DNA of 64,000 bases from an uncultured Pseudomonadales bacterium (GTDB lineage Bacteria > Pseudomonadota > Gammaproteobacteria > Pseudomonadales > Azotimanducaceae). Location: the NCBI GenBank assembly GCA_938036875.1, contig CALHVX010000044.1:124001-188000 (forward strand). The letters are read 5' to 3'. A model generated the notes under the pieces. The model had not been told where the DNA came from and ran no database searches. It saw only the letters and a list, made by a program, of their open reading frames with translations. Numbering within the stretch: position 1 is the first letter of the stretch; each line of letters starts with the position of its first letter. Both the position numbers and the translations under genes were made by a program. Positions 47,826 through 57,107 of this stretch are shown in pieces.

Positions 47826-48182
47826 TTAAATAGCAGCAGCTACCGTAGCAACAAATTCTTGGCCAGAAAACGGCTTCTGCAAGAAACAAGCAGCGTCTAG
47901 GGTCTCTGCTCGCTCTACGAGACCCGGTTTTTGACTTGCGGTCACAAATATTATGGGGATCGCATCACCCTTCCATTGGCGTAATCGTTCGGCCACAACA
48001 AAGCCATCACCGCCCGGCATAGAGATATCGAGGACCACCAGATCTGGCTCCGTGTTTTTAGCAACCATCAACGCTGTGATGGCGTCGTAAGCATGTGTTA
48101 CCCGATACCCATGAGCGCCGAGACGGACCCCCATCGCTCGAGCTATGTTTTTGTCATCTTCGACAATGAGTACTATTTTCAT
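47826..48182 (-). CDS. Single-domain response regulator
   Basis: 118 residues from ATG 48182 (AAGGA 9 bases upstream). LIVEDDKNIARAM, Asp in LVVLDISMPGGDG, and Lys in CFLQKPFSGQE. No output domain. First gene of the three-gene signalling operon; the frame extends upstream to 48233 but the ribosome site and the fold favour this start. Confidence 0.88.
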   Translation of the reverse strand: MKIVLIVEDDKNIARAMGVRLGAHGYRVTHAYDAITALMVAKNTEPDLVVLDISMPGGDGFVVAERLRQWKGDAIPIIFVTASQKPGLVERAETLDAACFLQKPFSGQEFVATVAAAI

Positions 48183-48695
48183 GTTACGTCCTTGTCTTGA
48201 AACTCTAAATGGGCGTACCGAGCCCGCCTGCATAACTCTGTCGGCGGTTCTTAACTGCTCTAGACCCTTTCAGTGTAGTTTTTCGATCGCTGATGCGACG
48301 TCGTATCTGGGAGACCTAGGCCACAAACTAAAAAGATATTACGTCCCTGCTACATCACAGCCTTTCGTACACCTGAGCAAATATTGGTGCACAACTTATC
48401 GGTAGCAGAGGTCGCTAAGGTCAAAGATCTTGGTAGTCAATTTTCTGACACGATAGTCGATCTTTTGCTACTGGCTATAAGCCTTCCGACGACCAAGAGT
48501 CTGCAAAATTTTGTGTAGGCACATTGTTTTTCGGCGACTCTGTGATTCTGGTGTTAACCGCCTTTCTTTCGACCTAGACGAAAACAACCCCGTAAAAAAT
48601 GGCGACACAATTGAGTTGATATGCCTACTCAAACCAAGCTTCTGATATATTACGCCACAATTTCCCTTCCGAACTAAAAGAGAAGCCCTGGCACC
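48183..48695. other. 510-bp divergent intergenic region before btuB-like gene
   Basis: Holds the promoter regions of the response-regulator operon (minus) and the TonB receptor (plus). I looked for a cobalamin riboswitch (B12 box GCCACTG) and found none. AGAGAAG is the likely ribosome site of the receptor gene. No confident promoter pair was found. Confidence 0.4.
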
Positions 48696-50663
48696 ATGCA
48701 GTTTAAAGATATCCTCAAGCACACCCTGCCATCTGGGCTCCCAAAACAGCACAAACATGTCTCTATTCTCTGGAGTCTAGTGATACTCCTAGGAGTGCTC
48801 TTGGGCAATGTACAGGCGGTTGCAAATCAACAGGACGCAACTGCCCCCATGGAAACCCTAGTTGTAACCGGCACTCGCCTCACCAATACAGCCGAGTCAT
48901 CCCCCCGGCATACCACCGTAGTTACGAGAGAAACAATTGAAAGCCGCCGCGATGCTAGCGTCATTGACCTGCTGCGTAGCATTGCCGGTGTCCAGGTTAC
49001 TCAATACGGCGGACGTGGCGGCGTGTCATCCATCTTTGTACGAGGCGCTGAACCCAATTTCACCGTGGTGTTGCTTAACGGCGTCAAAGTCAATGATCCC
49101 AACAACACACGCGGGGGATCTTTCGACTTCTCCACGCTGAACTTGGCAGAAATTGAACGGGTAGAACTGGTGCGCGGGCCACAATCTGCGATCTACGGCT
49201 CAGACAGCCTAGCGGGAGTTATCAGCATCACAACCAGCCGCGGCACTTCAGAACCTCGAGCATCCGTTGATGCTGAGTTTGGCCAGCAAGGGTTATATCG
49301 AACCTCGCTGCGCGGCTCTGGCGCAATTGGCGAAAGCACCATTGCCAGTGGCAGCATCAGCAGAAGTGACGATGGCGATGCGGTCAGCGGCAATCGCTTC
49401 CACAATACGGCAGCATCTCTGCACCTAGCCTCGGAGTTTAGCGACAGCCTTAAACTAGACGTTTCCGCTCGTCACGCCTCCAGCGACGCCAACAGCTTTC
49501 CTGAAGACAGTGGCGGGTCACGATTGGCAGCGCTTAGAACCTTAGATACCCAAAAGCAAGAACAAACCAGCTTTGCTGCACAGCTAGGTTGGCAAGCGAC
49601 CCCCTGGCTTAGCGGTCACTTGCTGGCCTCATACGCGCAACACCGAGACGACAAACGCTCGCCGGGGATTGCGCCCGGTGCGCGCGATGGCATCCCGGCG
49701 ACCCAAGGTGACTCAGACCTCAAACGATTAAACCTGTCGAGCTACGCCCGCCTGGATTTGAGCAATAGGGTAAGCGTTACCAGCGGCTTCGACTACCAAC
49801 GCGAAGATGGCGAGTTGACCGGTAGTGTGGAGCTAGCCCCCGGCTTCAGCCTACCCACAGATTTCAATCTAGACAGACACATCAAAGGCGTGTTTGCTGA
49901 AGCACGCTATCAAAGTGATTCCGGGGCGACCCTCAGCGCCGCAATTCGCAATGACAATCCGTCAAACGACTCCAGCGAAACCACCTTGTTGGTTGGCGCT
50001 CAATATCAATTAGGAGCAACACGCCTCTTCGCTAATTGGGGTGAAGGCTTCAAGCTGCCCAGTTTTTTCGCGTTGGGTCATGCGTTAGTCGGTAACCCCA
50101 ACTTAGCTCCAGAAACCAGCCAGAACTGGGAGCTGGGCATTGACCAGCAGTGGCGCAAGGGTGCACTGCAAACCACCTTGGTGCTGTTTCAAAACACCTT
50201 CGACAACCTGATCGACTTTGACTTTGATCTTTTTACTAACGTCAATCGCAACGAAGTGAGAACCCAAGGTGTTGAGCTTGCCTCAAATTGGCAGGTCAGC
50301 CAGGCCGTAGATTTAACCGCGCACCTCACCTATCTAGATATAGATGTCAAAAACAATGTGACCAAGCTACGGCAGCGGCCCAACCTACGCGGCGGGCTAA
50401 GCATCGATGCTAGCTTGAACGAGCAATGGAGCTTGCACGCTAACTGGCTATACAAGGCCGAGGCTGATGATTCATCGGTACCCACTGGACCTCAAGCATT
50501 GGACGCCTACAACTTGCTCAATGCACGCTTGGCTTGGTCACCTAACGATCGGATTCAGATCTGGCTGGCAGTGGATAATTTGCTTGACGATGACTACGAA
50601 GAAACCGTCGGATTCGAAAACCCGGGCTTTCGCTCTAGAGTTGGCTTGCGTTACCAGTTGTAG
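48696..50663 (+). CDS. btuB: BtuB-like TonB-dependent outer membrane receptor
   Basis: 655 residues, usual for BtuB. A long N-terminus precedes the signal helix (LVILLGVLLGNVQAVAN); the TonB box is METLVVTGTR. The plug has DLLRSIAGVQVTQYGGRGGV, FVRGAEPNFTVVLLNGVKVN, RVELVRGPQSAIYGSDSLAG; the barrel ends with the C-terminal GFRSRVGLRYQL (aromatic/Leu end). BtuB imports cobalamin. The plug motifs suit BtuB but related catecholate or other receptors exist, and no B12 riboswitch is in front, so the ligand stays inferred. Confidence 0.83.
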   Translation: MQFKDILKHTLPSGLPKQHKHVSILWSLVILLGVLLGNVQAVANQQDATAPMETLVVTGTRLTNTAESSPRHTTVVTRETIESRRDASVIDLLRSIAGVQVTQYGGRGGVSSIFVRGAEPNFTVVLLNGVKVNDPNNTRGGSFDFSTLNLAEIERVELVRGPQSAIYGSDSLAGVISITTSRGTSEPRASVDAEFGQQGLYRTSLRGSGAIGESTIASGSISRSDDGDAVSGNRFHNTAASLHLASEFSDSLKLDVSARHASSDANSFPEDSGGSRLAALRTLDTQKQEQTSFAAQLGWQATPWLSGHLLASYAQHRDDKRSPGIAPGARDGIPATQGDSDLKRLNLSSYARLDLSNRVSVTSGFDYQREDGELTGSVELAPGFSLPTDFNLDRHIKGVFAEARYQSDSGATLSAAIRNDNPSNDSSETTLLVGAQYQLGATRLFANWGEGFKLPSFFALGHALVGNPNLAPETSQNWELGIDQQWRKGALQTTLVLFQNTFDNLIDFDFDLFTNVNRNEVRTQGVELASNWQVSQAVDLTAHLTYLDIDVKNNVTKLRQRPNLRGGLSIDASLNEQWSLHANWLYKAEADDSSVPTGPQALDAYNLLNARLAWSPNDRIQIWLAVDNLLDDDYEETVGFENPGFRSRVGLRYQL

Positions 50664-50673
50664 GTAATCGTAG

Positions 50674-50721
50674 TATTGGTTCAGGTATTGGTTCAGGTAT
50701 TGGCTTAGGTATTGGCTTAGG
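50674..50721. repeat. 12-bp tandem repeat, four copies
   Basis: TATTGGTTCAGG twice, then TATTGGCTTAGG twice, with no gaps. It lies between the convergent btuB-like and DUF2970 genes; the last copy contains the stop codon of the DUF2970 gene (50717-50719). The two halves differ at two positions. Confidence 0.9.
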
Positions 50722-51037
50722 TCTCGCCGCTCAGCACAAGGCTAACCAGGGCATACATACCGAGCACAAAGAAAACCGTAAAACCAATACCAAAATAGAT
50801 GAAGTGTGTTGCCCTTCCGCGGGTAAAATCTCGTTCACGGTTCTTCTTGTTTTGCACTCCAAGCGCCGCCCATAAGGTACTGGTGAGCATCTGGCCAAAG
50901 CTTAAGCTGTCCTGCTCTTGGTGGGCCATGCTATCTAGGCCGTCGTTTTGGTCTACGCCGCTACTGTCACCAACTTCGCTATCACTAACCGGGGCGTTTT
51001 TGACTAGCGGGGCCCCTGGTGTATTGCTTTCTTGCAT
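50717..51037 (-). CDS. DUF2970 family small membrane protein
   Basis: 106 residues. An acidic, disordered N-terminus (about 45 residues) is followed by the DUF2970 core: MLTSTLWAALGVQNKKNRER, DFTRG, then one membrane helix (HFIYFGIGFTVFFVLGMYAL). Family knowledge: DUF2970 proteins are short gammaproteobacterial membrane proteins of unknown role; the core matches well. Its stop codon lies in the 12-bp tandem repeat. Confidence 0.82.
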   Translation of the reverse strand: MQESNTPGAPLVKNAPVSDSEVGDSSGVDQNDGLDSMAHQEQDSLSFGQMLTSTLWAALGVQNKKNRERDFTRGRATHFIYFGIGFTVFFVLGMYALVSLVLSGET

Positions 51038-51205
51038 CTGTACTGCTCGCTTGAAGTTAACCGACGGGACATCCAGATATTAGCATATCGATCATTCACC
51101 AAAATCTATTTTTGGTAAACCTAACTGCCAACGAGCACATCAACCTTACAACTTGAGACATCTTCAACCTACCCCTCGTCTGACACAGGACCCAAACTAC
51201 GGCAC

Positions 51206-51478
51206 ATGGAAATAGTGATTGCGGCGCTTGCACTGCTGATTGGCATACCAGCAGGCGTTTACCTAGGTTGGCGCATAGCGCAAACGCCAAAAAGAACAAG
51301 ACACGTAAGTTGCCACATGTGCAGCCGACCTTCTGACGAGGCCTTGTTTCGGTGGCAAATCCGCGGCCGCTCTATGCGCGTCTGTTCGCGTTGTCATCCC
51401 TTCTATAAACTGCGCTTTGAAAAGGAAGTGCGTGAAGATACCCATAGCTTTGTGCCGGAATCCAACCGCAATGTGTAA
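51206..51478 (+). CDS. Small membrane protein with zinc-ribbon-like CxxC pairs
   Basis: 90 residues. N-terminal membrane helix (VIAALALLIGIPAGVYLGWR) followed by a basic segment and two CxxC pairs, CHMC and CSRC, 21 residues apart, consistent with a cytosolic zinc ribbon tethered to the membrane. No family recognised. ATG start, weak ribosome site. It stands between DUF2970 and the sugar transferase. Confidence 0.6.
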   Translation: MEIVIAALALLIGIPAGVYLGWRIAQTPKRTRHVSCHMCSRPSDEALFRWQIRGRSMRVCSRCHPFYKLRFEKEVREDTHSFVPESNRNV

Positions 51479-51609
51479 CAATATGAACTAGCCCCACCTC
51501 ACACACGGCATGAGACCACTTACGCAGTATCTCTCCCGAGTTTTCCAGTAGAATGGTCCTCAGTTTAGTAACCGCTTTTCGAAGCTTCTGACCGCAAGGA
51601 TTCGGCGCA

Positions 51610-53025
51610 GTGCCCCACATCCGTATTCTACGGCACTATATACATACCCCCTACTTAGTCATGTCACTGATTGAGGGTTTGTTGATTCTGCTGTCCGCCT
51701 ATTTAGGCCACTTTACACGTTTCGGTGAATTCCCAAACGTTGCCGAGCAATTTGGACCAGCTTCCAGTTTCGCCCTGATCTTGATCATCGCCATGTCGGC
51801 TATGGGCGTTTACGCTGCCCGTGTCCGTGAGGGCTATATCGGCATGATGTTGCGCACAGCCGTTGCCATTTTCCTCCTTGGTACAGCCGCCGTGGCTATT
51901 TTGTCTTATGTGTTTCCCCAGCTAGGCATGGCCCGAGGTGTATTGCTGTTCAGCACCTTCGAAGCCTTCTTGTTATTGGCATTTTGGCGGTGGGCAACAG
52001 GCAAACTACTGAGCGAAGACGCGCTCAAACGCCGAGTACTGATCTTAGGTAGCGGCCCTCGAGCGCGTAATATTGCTCGCCGCATGCGCCGCCGCTCTGA
52101 CAGGCGCGCTTTTGTCTTGGCCGGCTTCGTGAATCATGGCGGAGAAGACTTAGTATCTGACCACGGTGCTCGTGTGTTTAGCATCGAAGGCTCTTTGCTT
52201 GACTATTGTATCGAAAATAAGATTGACGAAATTGTGGTTGCAAGCGATGAACGGCGCGTTGATCGTGACCCGCAACACGGCCTGCCTCTAGAAGACTTAC
52301 TCAAATGTCGAATCGCCGGCGTCGAAATCTGTGATGTTCAGAATTTCATCGAACGCGAGGCATGCAAGATTGATGTAGACCTGCTCCAGCCTGCCTGGAT
52401 GGTTTTTTCAGACGGTTTTGTGAGCAGCACTTGGCGCGAATTCAACAAACGCAGCTTTGACCTATTCGCAAGCCTACTGCTGTTGATCGTGATTTGGCCC
52501 GTCATGTTATTTACTGCTCTGGCGATCTGGGTTTCCGGACGCATGAAGGAGCCAGTGCTTTACAAGCAAGAACGGGTTGGACTCAATGGCGAGTCTTTTA
52601 ACGTGCTCAAATTCCGATCCATGCGTACCGACGCAGAGATCGATGGCAAAGCACGCTGGGCAGTTCAGAACGATCCACGGGTTACGCGCATCGGCGCCAT
52701 CATCCGCAAAACTCGAATCGATGAGTTACCCCAGCTGTTTAACGTGTTTAAAGGAGATATGAGCTTCGTTGGACCGCGTCCAGAACGGCCAACCTTTGTT
52801 ACCGAACTCGCTGAAAAGATCCCCTACTACGATCAGCGCCATCGCGTTAAGCCTGGCATTACGGGATGGGCGCAACTTTGCTACCCCTATGGCGCATCAG
52901 AAGATGACGCCAAAGAAAAGTTGCAGTACGACCTGTACTACCTCAAAAACCAAAGTATCTTGCTAGACATGATCATTCTTTTGCAAACGATTGAAGTTGT
53001 TCTAGTTGGCGACGGAGCCCGCTAA
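51610..53025 (+). CDS. Polyprenyl glycosylphosphotransferase (EpsB_2-type sugar transferase)
   Basis: 471 residues. Initiates exopolysaccharide synthesis by transferring a sugar phosphate to undecaprenyl phosphate. Four N-terminal membrane helices, a nucleotide-binding-like middle ([20 protein letters not shown]), one helix ([20 protein letters not shown]), and the catalytic C-terminus ([53 protein letters not shown]). Overall it fits the TIGR03013 (exosortase/PEP-CTERM-associated) subfamily. GTG 51610 follows AAGGA. No other EPS genes are visible beside it. Confidence 0.9.
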   Translation: MPHIRILRHYIHTPYLVMSLIEGLLILLSAYLGHFTRFGEFPNVAEQFGPASSFALILIIAMSAMGVYAARVREGYIGMMLRTAVAIFLLGTAAVAILSYVFPQLGMARGVLLFSTFEAFLLLAFWRWATGKLLSEDALKRRVLILGSGPRARNIARRMRRRSDRRAFVLAGFVNHGGEDLVSDHGARVFSIEGSLLDYCIENKIDEIVVASDERRVDRDPQHGLPLEDLLKCRIAGVEICDVQNFIEREACKIDVDLLQPAWMVFSDGFVSSTWREFNKRSFDLFASLLLLIVIWPVMLFTALAIWVSGRMKEPVLYKQERVGLNGESFNVLKFRSMRTDAEIDGKARWAVQNDPRVTRIGAIIRKTRIDELPQLFNVFKGDMSFVGPRPERPTFVTELAEKIPYYDQRHRVKPGITGWAQLCYPYGASEDDAKEKLQYDLYYLKNQSILLDMIILLQTIEVVLVGDGAR

Positions 53026-53110
53026 ACCCGCCACAGAATATTTGATCCGCTAGCTCGACAAGCGCGGCGCCTCAACTAAGCTAAGGATACCTAAGCTGAC
53101 TTGTCGCTCC

Positions 53111-53371
53111 ATGCGCCACGCTAAATATCTTGCCTCCATCAATGCTAACCGACGACCTGCTGCCTTTGTGCTCCGGTTGTTACCCTTGAGCATCGCGTTG
53201 ACCCTGGGCGGCTGCGATTCACGCATGAATACCATGAAGGATACGGATCTCCAAGATCGTATGTATGAGTGCCATGCAGCCTTATCTCAAAATCCAGGAT
53301 TTGCCATCAGCTGTGATAACGTTCGTCGAGAGTGCTTGCGGCGGCGTAAGGAAGGGAAGTTTTTGTGCTGA
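53111..53371 (+). CDS. Small predicted lipoprotein
   Basis: 86 residues. Basic start, hydrophobic helix and lipobox LGGC, then a short Cys-containing domain (YECHAALSQNPGFAISCDNV, RRECLRRRKEGKFLC) with four Cys that could form disulfides. No family recognised. Its stop overlaps the start of the next gene by 7 bases. Confidence 0.6.
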   Translation: MRHAKYLASINANRRPAAFVLRLLPLSIALTLGGCDSRMNTMKDTDLQDRMYECHAALSQNPGFAISCDNVRRECLRRRKEGKFLC

Positions 53372-54507
53372 GCACCGCACGCCGACTCCTACCCCAACCC
53401 GACCACCACAACACACCGCATCTCTTGGCTGCGCTGCTCATTCTAGCTTGGGTTGCGTCAGCACCTAAAGCATTTGCCGTAGAGGGAGCATTCGGACTAC
53501 GGTTCGACACCCAACTTAGCACCGACCAGCTAGGGGCTTCCATGGAGCCGTCATTGCTGCCTTCACTGTTTGCCGATCAATCTGAAATTGAGCCACAACA
53601 GAGTATCCCCAGTTGGCGTGTCTTTGCTCCGAAGGCGCTACCCGTTAGATTGCGTGACGTTCACTCGCTTATGTATGTCCAACTATCAACGTCCAACACG
53701 CCAGCATGGATCGCAGCAAGCTTCAGCAGCAAAGACTGTAGTGCAGATCTAAACTGGCTACTGGATGTCCTCAAGAAGAAGTACGCGCAACCGGATTTGT
53801 CCGTAAAACCAACAAACTCCCAGGCATTGTTAAGAGATAGCTTTAGCGGTCGCCTTCTGTTCGAGTTTAAAAACGTTGTTGTGGCCGCGGGATGTACGGC
53901 AACCGGTGCAAGCAAGCTGCAAATTGAATATTGGAATCGAACCACTGCCGCCAACTTGCAACAAGCACAACTCGAGCGCAACGACGCACAAAAAAGACTA
54001 GCAAACGAGCGCGCGCAAGCAGCAAAGATATTGGGTAAAACCCGGGGCCGAGCCGTCGCCTCAACCGTCGCCTCCGGTACCCGATACAGCATAGAGCAGG
54101 TGTTTGGCATACCCGTAAAGAACGTCGTAAAAACGCCGGGTAACTTTGTTGTAGATGAGTTTATCGAGTACCCACTGCAAGGTGTAGCGGCGCCCTATCG
54201 AGGAAAGGTGGCGCGCGTTCAGCTCGGCCCGACCGGGCATTTGATTCGGTTTGAACTCAACATCGAAGATGCGCAATCGGTAGAATTTGATCGGCTGCAA
54301 ATCGCTTTAGAGCAACAGTTTTCGCAACCCACCAAAGCTACGCGCAAACACGTCATTTTTAGCGTAGGAGCCGATTACCTAATTCTGCGTCGACGCTTGG
54401 ACCAACTGGAGTTTACGTTGATCTCTGGTGCTGGAGAGAAAGGTTTGAAGAGCCGCAAGTTGGCGGCTCAAGAGGCACAGTGGCAGGCAGAAAATGCCGG
54501 GATCTAA
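53365..54507 (+). CDS. Secreted hypothetical protein with a central coiled coil
   Basis: 380 residues; signal peptide ends near KAFAVE (residue about 33). The first 180 residues form a possible beta-rich domain (VEGAFGLRFDTQL, FGIPVKNVV repeats a similar idea later). A charged helix (LQQAQLERNDAQKRLANERA) links to a second domain (FIEYPLQGVAAPYRGKVARV). No family recognised. Translationally coupled to the small lipoprotein. Confidence 0.6.
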   Translation: MLSTARRLLPQPDHHNTPHLLAALLILAWVASAPKAFAVEGAFGLRFDTQLSTDQLGASMEPSLLPSLFADQSEIEPQQSIPSWRVFAPKALPVRLRDVHSLMYVQLSTSNTPAWIAASFSSKDCSADLNWLLDVLKKKYAQPDLSVKPTNSQALLRDSFSGRLLFEFKNVVVAAGCTATGASKLQIEYWNRTTAANLQQAQLERNDAQKRLANERAQAAKILGKTRGRAVASTVASGTRYSIEQVFGIPVKNVVKTPGNFVVDEFIEYPLQGVAAPYRGKVARVQLGPTGHLIRFELNIEDAQSVEFDRLQIALEQQFSQPTKATRKHVIFSVGADYLILRRRLDQLEFTLISGAGEKGLKSRKLAAQEAQWQAENAGI

Positions 54508-54532
54508 TCTGGACTATACCCGGGCATTCTAG

Positions 54533-55141
54533 CTAGCCAGCAGAAACTTCTCGCAGTTCGGCTTCAGTGTAAAAGCCAGCAGCCTCTAGCGTGCGATTGC
54601 AATCGCCGTAGATTCCACCCATACGATCCAAAACGAATCGTGCAAACAAGTTCTGCACAATCAATATTGCATGCTTGTCAAAGTCTAAGCTCTGACACGA
54701 AGCAACAAACTGATACGACACTTGGTACGGGCTAATAGGTAGCTCAAAGGATTTCACTTCTTGATCGCTGCCGTACGCTGCTCGTTCGCGAATGCTGCGC
54801 AGCAATGGGCCAAAGTGTGAATGACACTTTTCGGCCATTTCTTTCGCTTGCGCTGATAAGTCAGGGTTTTGCACCGGCAAATCACGCTCGCCGGTCCAAA
54901 CTTCACCGATGCGTTGGAGACGCTTGGCAAAAGTTTGCATCAGGCTGCCCCGGCGATAACGCATCTCGCGCATCAAGTCGAAGCAACGCTTTCGTTGTGA
55001 GTGGTCATTGTTACGAAATGCAAGTTCGAACAGTCCATCTTCAATGTTCGAATAAAATCCATCCATGAGATGCAACAAATCACCGGTCACCTTGTGGTGC
55101 ATAGCGGTAAACGTGTTGCGGGGATCGTTGAGTTGACCCAT
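54533..55141 (-). CDS. Hypothetical protein distantly like the DUF1631 N-terminus
   Basis: 202 residues from ATG 55141 (GAGGG 8 bases upstream). Mostly alpha-helical and cytosolic (no membrane segment). LNDPRNTF, QTFAKRLQRIGEVWTGER and ILIVQNLFARFVLDRMGGIY resemble helices in DUF1631 proteins, but it is much shorter. I would not give a function. It lies between the secreted hypothetical gene and the type II secretion cluster. Confidence 0.5.
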   Translation of the reverse strand: MGQLNDPRNTFTAMHHKVTGDLLHLMDGFYSNIEDGLFELAFRNNDHSQRKRCFDLMREMRYRRGSLMQTFAKRLQRIGEVWTGERDLPVQNPDLSAQAKEMAEKCHSHFGPLLRSIRERAAYGSDQEVKSFELPISPYQVSYQFVASCQSLDFDKHAILIVQNLFARFVLDRMGGIYGDCNRTLEAAGFYTEAELREVSAG

Positions 55142-55298
55142 TTTGCCCTCGAAGTTGTGCCCTCTATGCGCCAATTTTACGAAACATTGGTTTTTGCTTC
55201 GTTGAATCGTTGGGCATATACGGTGTGCGCTACTTCACTATCTGCTTACAAAGCGATTACTTTTTATACAAAGTGCTAAAGATTTCGAAACGCTATGC

Positions 55299-55322
55299 AA
55301 ACCCACCAAAAGCGGGGTTTTT
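55299..55322. terminator. Weak hairpin 3' of the gsp cluster
   Basis: AAACCC (55299-55304) pairs with GGGTTT (55315-55320) and is followed by TT on the plus strand; on the minus strand the T run is only three bases long. It lies just after gspM and could end the gsp operon, but the stem is short. Confidence 0.35.
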
Positions 55323-55335
55323 AGCTCGGTGGAAC

Positions 55336-55848
55336 CTAGTTTAGATCGATTTGAGCGTCCACCAGCCCGGGCACATCTTTATGGTTGATCGAAACTTTGG
55401 AGACAGTCACGGCATTGTTTTCCTGCAACCCAGCAAGCCAAGCAAGCACGTTGTCAAACGTCTGCCCTTCAATCGCTACGGTGACACCGCCATCGCTGCG
55501 CGGCTGCAAACGATTGAGCTTGAGATCCAAACTCTGCGCGGCCCGAGTCAGCAGCGGCACTAACGATCGGTCAGCGCCTGTGGGCGACGCAACATCCGCA
55601 GAGGCTCGAGCACGCTGCTCGTTGGCCTGCATCCAAGATAAATTGGTTTGCGCGGTTCGAAAGCGGTTATCTGCAATGTCCCGCCAGTCGGTAATGGGCT
55701 TCCACAGCAATAACCAAAGCAGGCTGAACAGGACAATGGCAGCAACAACCGCCACTATCTTTTGCTCGCCGGGCTCTTTGGCTTTATACCAGCGCCCAGC
55801 TGAACTTTCTTGCCAGCCCCGCATTAACCTTGCGCTCAATTGGCTCAT
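55336..55848 (-). CDS. gspM: Type II secretion protein GspM
   Basis: 170 residues. One membrane helix near residue 30-50 (IVAVVAAIVLFSLLWLLLWK) and a periplasmic ferredoxin-like domain (LVPLLTRAAQSLDLKLNRLQ, VAIEGQTFDNVLAWLAGLQE). GspM pairs with GspL in the inner-membrane platform. The ATG overlaps the gspL stop (ATGA), the usual L-M order. Confidence 0.87.
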   Translation of the reverse strand: MSQLSARLMRGWQESSAGRWYKAKEPGEQKIVAVVAAIVLFSLLWLLLWKPITDWRDIADNRFRTAQTNLSWMQANEQRARASADVASPTGADRSLVPLLTRAAQSLDLKLNRLQPRSDGGVTVAIEGQTFDNVLAWLAGLQENNAVTVSKVSINHKDVPGLVDAQIDLN

Positions 55849-57107
55849 GGCGAACCCTCTCCTGCGGTTAGGCGCAACGTAGTACGTACTTTGTTGTCCT
55901 GCTGTTGTTCAGCGCCGCCCATCTCAACATTCAGACCTTGGGCTGATAGCGATTCTTTTACTCGGTCTAGCTCGTCGTAGCTTCGCACGACAAGATCGAT
56001 ACCTAGCTCGTTGCGGTTGCCGTTATAAGTGATTCTTTGCAAAAAGGCATTGGGATCTAAAGTACTGGCAACAACGCCCAGCAAGCTGAGGAACGGCGCT
56101 GCACTGGCCACACTACCGCCTTCACCTAAGTGCGTTGCCATACGCCTTCTCACATTGGCTGTGCTCACACGCTTGTCGCCAGGATAAATGTCTTTGTAAA
56201 GCGCCAAGGTTTGGCTTTCAAGCTTGTCCGCCTGGTGATTTGCCCACCAGCCTTGAGCTAAGGCCGCGATCAACGCTAGACCCACACAGCCTGCTGCCAG
56301 CAAACCAACAGATCGCCAGCGAGCGTTATCTACCCGGGAAGTTGAAGGCGGACTAAATTCACCTTGCAACAGATTGATGGCATCTGGGTTATCCCGCCAG
56401 CGCTGTGCTAGATAGCCTAAGGTCGTATCTGCCTTGGCATGGGCTGTGTCCGAGAAGACTTCAAGCCGGTCGTGGAATTGTTCGTACTCAGCATCCGTCA
56501 AGGTACCGTTAACCACTCGCAGCCGACTTTCTTCTACACCACCAAGCGCAAAAGGCAGGTTACCTCGGTCTAAGGTGGCTGCCTGGCCACCGGTCTTGAT
56601 AAGAACATGACTGCCGTCAAACAGAGCGAATGCGGTATCCGGTTCGTCTGGGAGTAACTCCGCCTCGGATACAATAAAACCAGGCGGAATACCTAACGAA
56701 GCAAAACAGTCCTGCCAACCGGCCAGCAATACACGATCAATTAAATTGCAATGTACTGGATGGTTGCGTTGTATACCGCCATGCGCAAGATGCATGCCTT
56801 CTATGTCGGTCGCAACAAACTCTTCCACCACAAAGGGCAGCGCTTTGCGAATCTGGTTGACGTTACGGCCTGGCACCTCACAGTTAACCCCCAATACGTG
56901 CTCGCTTGGCACGATCAGCACCACATTGCTGGGGTTGCTAAGCCATTCTGCTGAGGGATCCACCAACTCAGCGAATCCACGATAGTCGGTGACTCCACGA
57001 CCGCGCTCGGCGCCATCAGACTCCAGAATTAGCCACTCGCCACCAATTTGGTAGCCTTCGCTTTGCGGCTGCGCTACAGAGAGCACACGTATGAATAAAG
57101 TCGGCAC
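55845..57107 (-). CDS. gspL: Type II secretion protein GspL
   Basis: 420 residues. The cytoplasmic actin-like part contacts the ATPase GspE (VLIVPSEHVLGVNCEVPGRN, KALPFVVEEFVATDIEGMHL); a membrane helix lies near residue 270 (RSVGLLAAGCVGLALIAALA) and a periplasmic ferredoxin-like domain follows. GTG 57107 overlaps the gspK stop. Typical length for GspL. Confidence 0.88.
   Translation of the reverse strand: MPTLFIRVLSVAQPQSEGYQIGGEWLILESDGAERGRGVTDYRGFAELVDPSAEWLSNPSNVVLIVPSEHVLGVNCEVPGRNVNQIRKALPFVVEEFVATDIEGMHLAHGGIQRNHPVHCNLIDRVLLAGWQDCFASLGIPPGFIVSEAELLPDEPDTAFALFDGSHVLIKTGGQAATLDRGNLPFALGGVEESRLRVVNGTLTDAEYEQFHDRLEVFSDTAHAKADTTLGYLAQRWRDNPDAINLLQGEFSPPSTSRVDNARWRSVGLLAAGCVGLALIAALAQGWWANHQADKLESQTLALYKDIYPGDKRVSTANVRRRMATHLGEGGSVASAAPFLSLLGVVASTLDPNAFLQRITYNGNRNELGIDLVVRSYDELDRVKESLSAQGLNVEMGGAEQQQDNKVRTTLRLTAGEGSP

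Noticed and set aside
48616-48651. TTGATA ... TATATT as promoter of btuB
   Set aside because: The spacing is 24 bases, too long for a sigma-70 promoter.
48183-48695. Cobalamin riboswitch before btuB
   Set aside because: No B12 box or matching stems seen by eye.
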